Assembly (NCBI GenBank): GCA_030220185.1
Contig: JASPKZ010009947.1
Location: 22,800 to 86,799, forward strand
Source: Diploptera punctata
Taxonomy: Eukaryota; Arthropoda; Insecta; Blattodea; Blaberidae
DNA length: 64,000 nt
Direction of reading: 5' to 3'
Position numbers and translations under genes: made by a program
Part shown: positions 44,946 through 55,981 of the stretch, piece after piece
Layout of the letters: the number at the start of each line of letters is the position of its first letter
Numbering within the stretch: position 1 is the first letter of the stretch
The notes under the pieces: generated by a model
Databases searched by the model: none
What the model was told of the DNA's origin: nothing
What the model saw: the letters and a program-made list of their open reading frames with translations, nothing else

Positions 44946-45720
44946 TAAAAAGTAAGGTTTGCGACTTCGTGCACAAGTGTCAACAAGAAGTATAAACCGT
45001 TTTAGCCTTGATGTATTTGTAGGTGAGCTACCCGAAAATCTATCGAACGAGAGTTAGCTTCTACAGCTTATGCTTTTTTTAAGGTGCACAATAATCAGCC
45101 TTAATTGTCTCGGAACTTTTGTAACTACTAAACCATTATCAACAGATGCATTTTTAACGTCAATAAAACATAACAAACAAACTAAATATATACTTTTCTT
45201 TTCCATCACTAAACGACTGAAAATTATAGAAGAATTTATAAGAACTGTGCTCTTGATTTCAGTCTTCGCGGTTTAGATGAGATATTACAATTTTTAACAC
45301 TCCTTCAGAGCATATACGTTAAATTGTTTGGAAATTGTTAAAACTGTAACGCATTTTGATGTCACATTACTTATTATTTTATAAAGACAGCTAGTTCATC
45401 TCAAGGCAGCTGTGTACAGGATCCCAGAAAGGTGCGCTCCATGATTATAGTATCGTGTAATTTTAATTGAATTTCATCTTGCTAACTTACAGTGGATTAA
45501 ACAGCATTGAAGGCTTATTACTCAAGATTGCCTTGATCGTCATTTTGACGCTATTATCTCTGGAAATTGGCTTAACTTTCTAGATGATTTCAAACTAACG
45601 ATGCTTAAGGTTATCGATTATTTGCGCTAAAGTTTTGTTTGTTTATTTAAACATTTAATTATTTTCAGATTGAATTAATGTGCAACATCTTAGAATAATT
45701 TCGAGATTACTAATTTGCAT
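44946..45720. other. AT-rich unannotated stretch
   Basis: No recognised coding or repeat signal. Confidence 0.35.
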
Positions 45721-45724
45721 TAAA

Positions 45725-46065
45725 TATCCTCAACTCGTGTTAAACTCAGGATCGGGTCGAAGGAATGAAATGATATGAAGCCCCTATATTTATATAGGTC
45801 TGTGAACGACATGCGTGCCGGCCGACCACTCATGACGCACCGTCACAGGGGCGAATGAATGAAACGAAATGGATGGGATGGGTATGGAGAAGTGATAGAA
45901 TGAAATTTGTGGCAGGGGAAAATGGGAGAAACCCCGAGAAAAACCTGCCCAAGCTCCGTTTCGTCCACCACGATACCCACATGGAGTGACCGAGACTCGA
46001 TCTCGGGACCCCAGCAGTGAGAGGCGATCGTCTAACCGCTTGCACCATGGAACCGTCACTAATTT
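45725..46065 (-). mobile_element. SINE D
   Basis: The minus strand has a head with tggtgcaagcggttagacga and ggtcccgagatcgagtctcg, a body with ttttctcggggtttctccc and a 3' end with tatataggggcttcat and gaggatattt. It is homologous to 23,385-23,690. Confidence 0.72.
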
Positions 46066-46069
46066 TCAT

Positions 46070-46655
46070 TTAATATATAAAATAATTTAACCCTAAGAAT
46101 TTGAAAACAGACTAACCTAGATAGAATACACAAATAACTCTGGTCAACATGATTTTTATCTCATGAGTACGAATAGTTTTACTTAATGCAGTTTTTTATC
46201 GAGTTTTCAAATATGTATTCGGAATTTCTCCACCACCCACAGTTTTTATTTCAATTTCAATTAATGGATTTAAATAATTATTTTTAAATAAACATTTTTT
46301 CGTCCATTTATTATCTTGACGCAGTGGGCAATGAGCACGGGGAACACTTTCATCAGGAGATTTCAGCTATGGAAAAGAAATATCAAAGCATCCTAATATG
46401 TTGGCCGATTATTATTGGACTATCAATAGGGATGCTCCACAGGCGAAATATAGCAGAAAATTGTAATTTCTTACTTTCTAGGCGAGTCCGAATTTAGAAA
46501 ATATTAATGTGTTTGAAATTATAAATGCCTGTCTCTCGGAAACCTTGCGTGATGGAGAAAAACCGATATCATATTTGAATTCAGGAGAAAAAAATACTAT
46601 CAGAACCACATATGTTTCTTTCTGTGCCAAAAACAAAAAGTTTCTTTTTTTGTTG
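46070..46655. other. AT-rich unannotated stretch
   Basis: No recognised feature. Confidence 0.3.
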
Positions 46656-46659
46656 CTCA

Positions 46660-47545
46660 GTGTAATCAGAATTTTTTGTTTTCTAAAGGTTCCATGTGTA
46701 ATTCTTAGAATATGTCTTCATTTTTTTGTAATCTAATAGTGTGTATCCTGCAGTCCTTCGAAAGTATCTCATTTCAGCAGATCTAAGTCTCTGTATATCC
46801 TGTTTAAATGTCCATACTTCGCTATCATACAAAAGAGTTAGAAGAGCCAGTGTTTTATACCTTTAATACTGAATGCTTTTGGACAACTGAAGGCTTGAAG
46901 ATATAATTTGTTAACCCTAAAATCCTTAAAAATGTTGATATTTTTGCATTTACATCCTTTTATTCTTCATATGAGATATTGCATCCTAGAAATGTAAAAT
47001 TATTCACCTGCTCCAAAATGTTACTTCTGACAGGATCTACACTTTGAAATGCCATAATTTTCGTTTTCTCTGTAAATATCTTCAATCCATATTCTTCTGT
47101 AATTTTGTTAAGTTCATACAGACCATTCTGCAGATTTTCTTCTGAATTTGCAGTTATTATTTGGGAATCTGCAAACAACAGAGTGTTTAATTTTGTATTT
47201 TCTGATATTCTTATTCCAAATTTATATTTCTTGTTCCAACAACATATTGCTTCTTTAATATAGATCGCAAAGAATGTTGGGGATAGGGGACAGCCTTGTC
47301 TCACACACGATTTATAATTCCTTCTTCAGAAAATATGTTATTTAATATTAATGGTGTTGTCTTTGTAAATATTTTGTATGTATATTTCTGTCTTCTAATA
47401 TATTGAAGAGTTTTGGTCTCTTGACTGTGTCGAATGCTTTTTCAAAATCTATGACAGCAAAATGTGTTTCTAAGTTGAATTCTCTTCTTTTCAAGCAATA
47501 GTTACTGTAGATAAGTATCCAAGTAATGAATTAAAAGTTAATAGT
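46660..47545 (-). pseudogene. LINE W ORF2 relic with mutated RT active site
   Basis: The minus strand encodes TKRPKLF-like finger sequence, then MRQGCPLSPTFFAIYIKEA (motif B region), LNTLLFADSQIITANSEENL with FADS where FADD is required, and KTKIMAFQSVDPVRSN and NNFTFLGCNISYEE. The post-RT part follows in broken frames. The 3' terminal ~200 bases seen at 19,590 are missing. The loss of the second catalytic Asp alone would abolish activity. Confidence 0.85.
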
Positions 47546-47554
47546 ATATTGCAA

Positions 47555-47765
47555 TGCGAGGTTGGGAAGTGGTTTTTACAGAAGTGAGTAAATGATTAAA
47601 AACCGAGGGATAGCGAAGTTTTTAATTTCCGAGATTCTGTAAAACACTTCACAAAGGTGCGTTGTACACTATTTTTCGCACGATGCTGTTTTCAAAATAA
47701 TAGTAAAATAATAACATCTTTGTTGGAAATATTTGCGTTCTTTATAAACAATTGAGGAATCGAGC
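47555..47765 (-). repeat. Dispersed repeat, inverse copy of 30.47 kb
   Basis: On the minus strand it follows 30,470-30,640. It also contains a self-complementary pair, gaagtggtttttacaga with tctgtaaaacacttc, around an ATtaaaa-rich loop. Confidence 0.55.
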
Positions 47766-47989
47766 GAGAGAGGGAGCTATGCCACTTTAAGAAGAAATGA
47801 AAATAATCAATGCTATTTATATTAAAATTTATATTTTTCTTTTTGCATAGTTTATATAACAATAAATTAAAGAAGAAAAAAGTTATCCCTTTAATGTAAA
47901 AATAATTTCATAACATAATGCTTTATAAAACCTAATTTATTTCCATTTCTTCTCAAAGTGGTACAGCTCCCTCTCTCGCTAGACCCCTT

Positions 47990-48115
47990 AATTGACCAAC
48001 GTTAACAGACTGGCCAATTTTTATACGGTAAATGCCGAAAATTATACAATCTATTATTCTTCTAATTATATATTTTGTGATAATCTTCACAGTCTGTCCT
48101 GTCCATCTTATTCTA
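47990..48115 (-). pseudogene. LINE X-related 3' part, downstream of SINE
   Basis: The minus strand reads VNRIRWTGQTVKII, the usual position of KLRRLRWAGHV in LINE X-like tails. It is separated from its upstream half (48,451-48,700) by SINE B. Confidence 0.6.
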
Positions 48116-48125
48116 TTTACTATAA

Positions 48126-48440
48126 CCCATCCATAGTAATTCTGCCCGAGGGCAGGTCCTTCACTGCAATCATAGCACTTCCATGCTATGCTTGCAGCTT
48201 TACTAGGGAATTGTAGGTGTGGCTGCTTTCCACACCGGTGAAGGATGATGATCATGATAATGATGATGGTCATATGATTTCGGGGACCGTTTGGGCCTTA
48301 AAGTTATCCTGACATTTGTCTTACAGGTGAGGAAAAACCCCGATAAAAACCTCACCCAGAAAAAACTGCTCCGACCGGGGTCGAATCCGGGCCCGCTGAG
48401 TGACAAGGCAGCACGCTACCTCGAGACCATAGCGGTGGAC
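48126..48440 (-). mobile_element. SINE B with tail type 2, inside a LINE
   Basis: This minus-strand SINE has the family head at the right end and tail 2 at the left. It is flanked by tttactataa (48,116-48,125) and tttattataa (48,441-48,450), a target duplication with one mismatch. The LINE frame continues on both sides. Confidence 0.85.
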
Positions 48441-48450
48441 TTTATTATAA

Positions 48451-48700
48451 TATCTAATGATTTATACAACTCATATAATTCCCTGTTATATCTCATTCAC
48501 CATTCTACATTTTCCTTAATAGGTCCATATATCCTCCTGAGTATCTTTCTTTCAAAAGTAGCCAGTTAAGATTTGTCATGTCCAATCATAAGCCAGGTTT
48601 CACTCCTGTAAGTTAACACTGCTTTAATTAGTGTTTCATACATTCTGGTTTTTGTTTCACGTTTCGGATATTTTGAATTTTAATACTTTATATACTGAAA
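48451..48700 (-). pseudogene. LINE X-related 3' part, upstream of SINE
   Basis: In the minus strand the sequence reads as F.RKILRRIYGPIKENVEW, then YNRELYEL. This corresponds to the VLRKIFGPKRDE..GEWR.LHN.EL block of LINE X. Frames are broken. Confidence 0.65.
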
Positions 48701-48956
48701 AATAACATTTCTTAGCATTTTGTATTTTTTTATTTATTTCTTCATGAATATTATATGTTTATTTAGTCCCAATAAGCATGTGTCCATAGATTAAACAGTT
48801 ATGAAGTAACACAGAGGTGCTCTGTGATGAAGTAATGTCAAATTTGCTGTTTGGGACTCGCTATTAGTAAGTGCCAATTATAACAAATCCATCACAGTCT
48901 TGTTCAATTTAACCTAATAGCTTATCTAACCATGACCTTAACCTCAAATTAGCATC

Positions 48957-49640
48957 ATCATCATCTTCAAGGTATGGGCCTGTTGGCCCGTTCCGCTCCC
49001 CGGCGCACTACATGCTGCAGGCGCAGGTCGTCCTTCCAACGACGTTTTGGTCTTCCTACGTTTCTTCGGCCTAGAGGCCTATAATGAAGCAGATGTTTTG
49101 ATAAACGATTATTTGGCATTCTTTGTATATGTTCAAACCAATTACGTTTATTTGTGTGTATTTTCTCGTTTATATTATAGATTTGTAGCTCATCTCTGAT
49201 ATCTTGACATCTCCTTTGATCTCTTAGAAATACACCTACAACTGATCTGAGAAATCTCATTTCTATTGTCTCAATTTTATTTTTACGAGAGATCGTTAAA
49301 GGCCAAGTCTCTGACCCGTATGTTAATGTTGGAACGGCTACTGTTTTGTAAAATTTAATTGAGTTTCCCTTGTGGTCTTATTTCTCAAATATCTTCTTAT
49401 TGAACCACATATCTGTTGAAATTTCCCTAATTTCTTCTCCATGTCTAAATTTTGCTGGTACGATATGCATCCCAGATAATTGAAACAAGTTACTTGTTCA
49501 ATTATGTTTGCTCCAATTACAATTTTTGTCCTTTTATGCTTAGTTCCAATAAATTTGTTTTCTCTGTTGATATATTTAAATTATAATCGTTTATTAGTTT
49601 CCATAATTTATAAACTGATCTTTGTAGTTGAATTTCTGAG
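48957..49640 (-). pseudogene. LINE 3' part relic
   Basis: The minus-strand frame MRFLRSVVGVFLRDQRRCQD, then WFEHIQRMPNNRLSKHLL and GRRNVGRPKRRWKDD closes an RTE-like ORF2. The upstream thumb region (49,260-49,640) is in broken frames. The 3' trailer is ggcccataccttgaagatga on the minus strand. Confidence 0.82.
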
Positions 49641-49833
49641 GAAGCTACAATGAGGTGGCAGCCCCACCATTGGACTACTCGGCAGCAGGCCGGTTACCTG
49701 CTACGAGGAATTATAAAAAAACTAACTCCCCAAAGCAATACACGGACCTTAAATTAGCGAAATAATAATTTCTTCTACATGTTATTTAAATCTTCCGGAC
49801 CGCGCAGAAAATAAGATCATGTAAAACTCGCAG

Positions 49834-49938
49834 TTGTTATTGTACATTATTATGTAATTTGACACAAATTGTTATTGTACATTATTATGTAATTTGACAT
49901 AAATTGTTATTGTACATTATTATGTAATTTGACACAAA
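49834..49938. repeat. 35-base tandem repeat, three units
   Basis: Units starting ttgttattgtacattattat at 49,834, 49,869 and 49,904 differ at one base (gacacaaa/gacataaa). Confidence 0.92.
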
Positions 49939-49950
49939 TGTAAGTAATTT

Positions 49951-50340
49951 CGTCCACCGCTGTGGTCTCGGGGTAGCGTGCTGTCTTGTCACGCAGCGGG
50001 CCCGGGTTCGATCCCCGGTCGGGACAATTTTTCTGGGTGAGGTTTCTATCGGAGTTTTTCCTCGCCTGTAAGACAAATGTCAGGAAAACTTTAAGGCCCA
50101 AATGGTCCCCGAAATCATATGGCCATCGCAATCATCATCATTCATATTCGTCTTAGGTTAAGCTTAGGATTAGGGACTCTCCTGGCGCACCATTATCATC
50201 ATCATCACCCATCATATCATCGGGGCAACGTAACCCCGCCTTCCAGGCGCCCCAACCTCAGAAGTGGGTTACGAGTACGCCATGCCAGGAGAGAAACCAG
50301 GAATGTAGAAAGACAAACCTGGGGCATTTGAAAAAAAAAA
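49951..50340 (+). mobile_element. SINE B with tail type 1, near-consensus copy
   Basis: The head is ctgtggtctcggggtagcgt with cccgggttcgatccccggt, followed by the body and tail 1 ending in an A run. Perfect flanking aaatgtaagtaattt (49,936-49,950 and 50,338-50,352, partly merged with the A tail) marks a full-length insertion. It is the best reference for the family in this window. Confidence 0.9.
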
Positions 50341-50363
50341 TGTAAGTAATTTCTATTCGTTTG

Positions 50364-50764
50364 ATCCCTATTAGGTTCGTCTTCCGGGCATATAGGCCGT
50401 GGTCCAGTCGTTCTTCTACTCGACGTTTCGTCTACTGCTGCGGTAGACATCTTCAGGAGATACTGCGTGCTCTCTGTGAACTCCTCAACAGTCGGCTGCA
50501 GACTGGCTGGTCGTTGGAAACTCCCTCCCTATTTATAGGCACGCCCCTGGTGGAGAGGCGGTTTTCTGCGCGGAGTTTCCAACGACCAGCCAGTCTGCAG
50601 CCGACTGTTGAGGAGTTCACAGAGAGCACGCAGTATCTCCTGAAGATGTCTACCGCAGCAGTAGACGAAACGTCGAGTAGAAGAACGACTGGACCACGGC
50701 CTATATGCCCGGAAGACGAACCTAATAGGGATCAAGACGCCGGCCGTGAAAGCCTACAGTTATA
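50364..50764 (+). mobile_element. Penelope-like terminal palindrome with hammerhead-like motifs
   Basis: Arms 50,363-50,524 and 50,572-50,733 appear to be perfect inverted repeats of 162 bases around a 47-base loop. Perfect 13-base duplications, ttctattcgtttg, flank it (50,351-50,363 and 50,765-50,777). The right arm reads ctgaaga (50,640), a 6-bp helix gtctac/gtagac, then gaaacgtc (50,667-50,674), matching a hammerhead core CUGANGA..GAAA..NUH with a 1-2 bp loopless helix III. The left arm mirrors it on the minus strand. Hammerheads of this reduced type are known in Penelope-like elements. No RT is present. Confidence 0.7.
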
Positions 50765-50822
50765 TTCTATTCGTTTGTTTCTGTGTTTTTCTATTGTTTT
50801 ACAATAGTTATGTACGCAACAA

Positions 50823-50932
50823 GGGAAGTAAATAGTAGCCTACATTACTAGTCGAGGACATGTTTAAGCCTGAGCTTTAGCGAGGGCTAGCAAATAAGTT
50901 CGAGACTAATCATGTACCAGTACTTACTTCCC
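50823..50932. repeat. GGGAAGTA...TACTTCCC bounded segment
   Basis: An eight-base perfect inverted pair bounds about 94 bases. Similar boundary motifs occur at 51,276-51,338 and 63,023-63,097. Confidence 0.45.
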
Positions 50933-51239
50933 GAATTGTGTGTATAATTTTGTTCGCTCATATACTAATAATTATGTTTAACTTTTATATTTCGTGTGAA
51001 TTTATATCTTGGTTTGAAGAGTTCAATTGTTTGATAGCAAGGGAATGTTCATAAAACACACTGAAATTGTTAATTGCTGCCTGAATTAGTGGCAGACATT
51101 TTAAATAACAGTTTCAGACTAGATATTAATTACAGATATGATTGCGATGTAGAGGAAGCGGGAAGGGAATGCTGCTGCTCATTTTCTAATACCAGCAAAT
51201 TCGAAAAATGTTATACAAGAAAGTAAATTAAAAACATTC

Positions 51240-51390
51240 TACATTATTAATTAAGACAATTACTTTTCTTCCCTAGGGAAGTAACATGCCGTTGTCAATG
51301 TATACCAAGGCCTCTCTGGTAAATTGAACTTACTTCCTTAAAAACAGAATGATAATTAGGTCATTATTAGTATAGGAGTGAACACAAATG
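51240..51390 (+). repeat. Short dispersed repeat, copy 1
   Basis: Direct-orientation match to 62,998-63,150. Both have cattattaattaag, cctagggaagtaa, gttgNcaatgNataccaagg, aacttacttcc, ggtcattattagta and ggagtgaaca. The gggaagtaa/ttacttcc pair forms inverted boundaries inside it. Confidence 0.7.
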
Positions 51391-51584
51391 TTACTTTTAA
51401 AATAAAACCGTAATAATACCTCAATTTAATAATAATAAAAAAGAAAAAAAAGAAAGAATTATTTATTTAAACCGGCAGTGGTAAGGGCATATTACCTATT
51501 CTTCCTCTCAACCGCGAAAAATATTCAATACAGAAAATATGTACACAAGATCTTAACATGTACAATTATAAAGAAATATTTGGG

Positions 51585-52165
51585 ATTCATCACTTTAATG
51601 TATCTGATATATTTTCTAAGTCCTATAGAACAACAGTGCGCATGCGCCAGATTTATAGAGCCAGCGATAACCCACTATCGAACCACATATCGATTATCAT
51701 CCTTGCCATATTGATTATTATCGATATCATACTAACGTTTATACAGCTTATGCTAGATGGCAGAACGTCCCTATGAAATTTAAATGTTCAATCTTTGCAA
51801 TAAATCCCCAAATCTATGTTAAAGAAATATATTAATAATATTAAAATTACCAAACGTTTATTAAAAATGGGTGTACACTAATCACTTCCTAACGTCGTTC
51901 TAACCAGCGATAACCCAAAACAGCGATAGATAAATCATAGACTAAGTAATATACTCTGTGGAGAATATAGCAGTCGGCCATCACAATATTGTCTGACAGC
52001 GTCATAATTTTGCGATTTGTGTACTTAAATAAATAACTTACTTAAAAATTGTTAAATAATGTTATACAAATTGTTTGAAAAAGTTTAAAATATTAAATAA
52101 ATATTAGTAAATACAGAAAAGCTATAATTCACAACAATAAAGTGAAAAATCAAGGGTAAGTCATT
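51585..52165 (-). repeat. Repeat R, copy 4 (inverted)
   Basis: Reverse orientation of the 24-27-kb repeats. It carries acagtgcgcatgcgccagat (51,633-51,652), agcgataaccca, two cgataaccca boxes, and the right end ttcacaacaataaa, the complement of the unit start. Confidence 0.75.
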
Positions 52166-52590
52166 CTGGTTAATAACCGAAATATTTATACAAATTAAAC
52201 TGAAATTATGAGGAATCAAATCAATATCATTAGTGTTAAACTATTTATACCCCCTTAGCAAATATATTTAAATAGTTATATATATTAAACAATATAATAA
52301 AGTTAAAACCTAACGCTTAAGGTAGATGTAATGAAACATCATTCTTCTCTAAAATCTACCAGTTTACCAGTTAATCTATAATTGTTTATATGAATTTAGT
52401 AAGATTACTTTAAATCATGTAGCAAATAATGATAAGAAAGGTTGCGCACAAATTTCAGGAGCTTATAGAGGGATCGAAATAAAACAACTTTTGATTAGTA
52501 ATTTATGGTCTAGAAAAAAATCCTGTGTCAGAACAAGCCTGGGAAAGTTAGGATGGACAAGAAATTACTTTGCGCATACAATTAAGCAAA
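52166..52590. other. AT-rich unannotated stretch
   Basis: No recognised feature. Confidence 0.3.
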
Positions 52591-52599
52591 TCTAAATTG

Positions 52600-52720
52600 G
52601 TTTCACAACACTAGGTGTTCAAAATGCCTACCACCTCATTGAATACAGGCATAGCATAGTCGTAGAAAGTTCTGGCGCACACTACCAAGTACATCACGAA
52701 TCTCCAGATTTGAATTACGA
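52600..52720 (-). pseudogene. Transposase C-terminal scrap
   Basis: The minus strand reads DVLGSVRQNF, then CIQ and GGRHFEHLVL with a stop between. This resembles the C-terminus of DUF4817-type Tc1/mariner-like transposases (R.C....G.HFEHL). It is a short and weak match. Confidence 0.35.
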
Positions 52721-52939
52721 CACTAATGACTTAGGTTCTTAAAAAGCATCGTTAAATGATGTACTCACACCTTTCTTATTTATAAAATTCATATAATTTT
52801 GCTAATATTTTGTTTATTTAAACAGTTCATTAATATAATTAATTTTTTTTCACAAAACATTAACTGATGTAAATCTATGGTTTCTCATGTATAAGAATTA
52901 ACAGTTAAGCATTCCAATATATTTGTACACAGCTTTTTA

Positions 52940-53742
52940 ATCTAATATATAAAAATTAATGTTTGTTTGTGTTTGGTTGGTTTGTACTTTATGCACGCGC
53001 CATACCGTTGATCCGATTGTGATGGGATTTTTGTAAAATGTTCAGGAGATTCCCGGGATGAACATAGGCTATAAGACAGTTGTGATACTCAACTCCTACA
53101 CCCTTAAAAATCGCCCTATGTTGAGGAAAACGTGAAAAAGTAGCTCTTTGGACGCTTTAAATGGCTTACGCGGCCTAAACCATAACAAATACACAAAATT
53201 AATGTACACAGGATTCAATATCTCAAAAAGCTCTACAAAAAAGTCCGCGACAGCATATGTTTATTCTTACGGATAACTCACAATAACCATTTTTGTCTTT
53301 CGTTGATGCCAAGAAGATCGAGACAAGTACATAGATTCCTGTGCAAGAATAGCAGCACATGACGGGTATTCTTTACGGATAACTCATAATAACGAATTTT
53401 GTCTTTTAGCTCATTTATGTCAAGTAGATCGAGATAAGTAGATTCCCGGGTAACACTGGGTAATCAGCACGGGGAATCTTAAAATAATTACGATATACAT
53501 TTTAAATTATTTTTCATTTTACTTACTCAACTAATTATAAGAAGTGCATTAATTTTCGTCTTTCAGCTCATTAATGCCAAGAAGATCGGGAGAGTAGATT
53601 CCCAGACAACGCCGGGTATACAGCACGGAGTATCTAAAAATAATTGCTATATTTTTTTTCCTCCAACTTATTTAACTAAACATAAAAGCACATTAATTTT
53701 CATTTATTTAAGCGTAGCAGCGCACGCCGGGTATTAACTAGT
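52940..53742 (-). repeat. Repeat K, inverted copy
   Basis: Full-length inverse of the 33,031-33,950 element. It begins at the right end with ttaatacccggcgtgcgctg and retains the subrepeats with cttcttggcattaatgagct. It ends at the left with acaaacattaatttttatat. Confidence 0.78.
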
Positions 53743-54205
53743 TTAATATATTTTATAATCGGCATTAGAATTAATACAAAAATGCACTAGTATGAAAGAG
53801 AAATTAATCGCGGTTAAGACTTTTTATAACAATCACTTTTAAGAGAAAAAATTTTATTTATCAATAGCTGGAAGTGTAGAACTTCCAGCTTCACTAAACT
53901 GTTTTCAGGCTACACGAACTGTGCGATGTTAGATAGAATTTATCAATCACTTGTCAGAGGCACCTGTTGCTAAGAAAACAAATGAAGAGGGAACGTGGAC
54001 CATTCTGGAGTAAGTCAGCCATTCGTTTCAGACCATATATCTAAAAAAAATCGTTATGAATAAAGAGTCCATAAGAATTAGTTTCTTTCAAATTGCATTG
54101 CTGTTCAACAAAACCAGAAATTTACGATTTTAGTTTCTTTACATATTATTGTAAGAGTACTATTTTCACAAATAATGAAATTCTAGCACGATTGTACAAA
54201 TTTTG
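53743..54205. other. AT-rich unannotated stretch
   Basis: No recognised feature. Confidence 0.3.
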
Positions 54206-54209
54206 TTGT

Positions 54210-54450
54210 AACTAACTGGTACTATCGAAATTGTAGGTTCATGACAGCGCTGACATTAGCTCTCCATGCAACCCTATTCTGAGCCAATATTTTCCAATCA
54301 TCCCCTGTATAATCTACGTCGCTCAAATCACATTTAATGTTTTTTCTCTCACCTCATTCTTGGCACACCTACTGACAACTTTTCCTCTGGTTTTACTATA
54401 AGGAGTTTCCATGCCACTCTTGCATTCCCCATTCGTACATAAGCATTTCC
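54210..54450 (-). pseudogene. LINE X 3' end relic, degraded
   Basis: Matches the LINE X tail on the minus strand (tacaggggatgattggaaaa; atggggaatgcaagag) with many changes. No frame longer than a few codons remains. Confidence 0.7.
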
Positions 54451-54519
54451 ATAAAATTGTTTATTGTGTAAACATGGAGGTAAATCAGTGATAATTTATA
54501 GAAATTAACAGGTATATCC

Positions 54520-54638
54520 ATTGTATCGTGTTCTGCTCTAGGGCAGGTCCGTCACAGCAATCAATATAATTTTCATACTAGCTCTGCAGTTTTACTAGGG
54601 TGTGGTAGCTTCCCGTTGTTTTCCACACAGGGAATGAT
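54520..54638 (-). mobile_element. Older SINE B (tail 2), tail portion split by insertion
   Basis: Diverged tail 2 (ctagggcaggtccgtcacag; ggtagcttcccgttgttttc). It ends at cagggaatgat (54,628-54,638), which is repeated after the inserted SINE at 54,972. Confidence 0.8.
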
Positions 54639-54971
54639 CCATCCGTAGTAATTCTGCCCGAAGGTAGGTCCTTCACTGTAATCATAGCATTTTCGTGCTA
54701 TGCTTGCAGCTTTACTAGGGAATTGTAGGTGTGGTAGCTTCCCGTTGCTTTCCACACCGGTGAAGGATGATGATGATAATGATAAGGATGTTGATGATGG
54801 CCATATGATTTCGGGGACCGTTTGGGCGTTAAAGTTTTCCTGACATTTGTCTTACAGGTGAGAAAAAGCCCCGATTAAAACCTCACCCAGAAAAACTGCC
54901 CCGACCAGGGATCGAACACGAGCCCATTGCGTGACATGGCAGCACGCTACCTCGAGACCACAGCGGTGGAC
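54639..54971 (-). mobile_element. Younger SINE B (tail 2) inserted in older SINE B
   Basis: Complete head-to-tail-2 copy flanked by perfect cagggaatgat duplications (54,628-54,638 and 54,972-54,982). The duplication proves that head and tail 2 moved as one unit. Confidence 0.9.
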
Positions 54972-54982
54972 CAGGGAATGAT

Positions 54983-55178
54983 GATGATGATAATAAGGAT
55001 GATGATGGCCAGATGATGTTCGGGGACTGTTTGGGCCGCAAAGCTATCTGACATTTGTCTTATAGGTGAGGAAAAACTCAGGAAAAAAGCCTCACCCCAG
55101 AAAGCTTGTCCCGGCCGGAAATCGAACACAAACCCGCTGCGTGAAAAAACAGCCGCTGCCACGAGACCACAGCGATAG
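54983..55178 (-). mobile_element. Older SINE B, head portion
   Basis: Resumes the split SINE: a gatgatgatg linker, body with ttcggggactgtttgggcc, and a diverged head (gtggtctcgtggcagcggct; gtttgtgttcgatttccgg). It is more diverged than the inserted copy. Confidence 0.82.
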
Positions 55179-55500
55179 TAAATATTAAAATATTGAAGAG
55201 AAATAGAACATTGAAACAAAAGAGATTACTTAAAATAATAACTCATATATTTGACCATAAGTTAAGGGGATTTTATAGTTACGTTCGTTCATGAAACAAG
55301 TAACAACTTCTTGTACATCAGTCAGGAGCAGAACCTCTGATAAACGATCTTCAAACTATCTAACTTAGTTCAACAAGAGCATTTTCCTCATATTATATTG
55401 CAAGCCTCAAGCATTAATCACTTCACTTTCGGGCTTCAGCTCAAGGTTCCCAACCTGTGGAGTATTTCGGGATATGTATACATAAGGACCTTATTAGACT
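55179..55500. other. AT-rich unannotated stretch
   Basis: No recognised feature. Confidence 0.3.
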
Positions 55501-55504
55501 AAAA

Positions 55505-55830
55505 GTAAGATACATACAATGTTATTTACAAATATAGGTCGCACGGACAGTAAGCTGTACGTGCTGTTGACAGTCCATTACAATAAGTTGATGTTTGGTA
55601 ATGACATACTTAAAACAAAAATAAATAAATAAAACACAATAATATTACAATTAGATAACAACACAATTACATACATTAACTTAGTTATGTAGAATTATTA
55701 CGAATTAATAGTATTGCAATTTGTTAACATATTGATTTATTCATGAATGAGTGTTGTTCTTATTTTCCGCGTTTTGTCCAGAAATCTACCCAAGTTTATC
55801 CAAGTCTCTGTAAAATTAGGCTAAATGGCA
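55505..55830 (-). repeat. Unclassified repeat, partner of 12.48 and 13.59 kb
   Basis: Contiguous copy of the element that is split at 12,480-13,790: caatgttatttacaaatata at the left and gaatgagtgttgttctta at the right. The minus strand retains a NLGRFLDKTRKI-like peptide. Confidence 0.55.
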
Positions 55831-55981
55831 TATGAAGGCAAACAAGACAATTACCTATTTGATAAACTACTGAGGAAACCTCTTAAAACCAATGGCAAGA
55901 AATGCTTTTGAAAATAATAATATTAGAAAAATGTTTTCCATTAGACAAATTAATATACTGGGATCTTGTTGACGATAAATA

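Noticed and set aside
49834..49938. CRISPR-like array
   Set aside because: Three contiguous 35-base units with no spacers, in an insect genome context.
50361..50807. 148-codon plus frame and matching minus frame
   Set aside because: The same peptide appears on both strands only because the region is a perfect palindrome.
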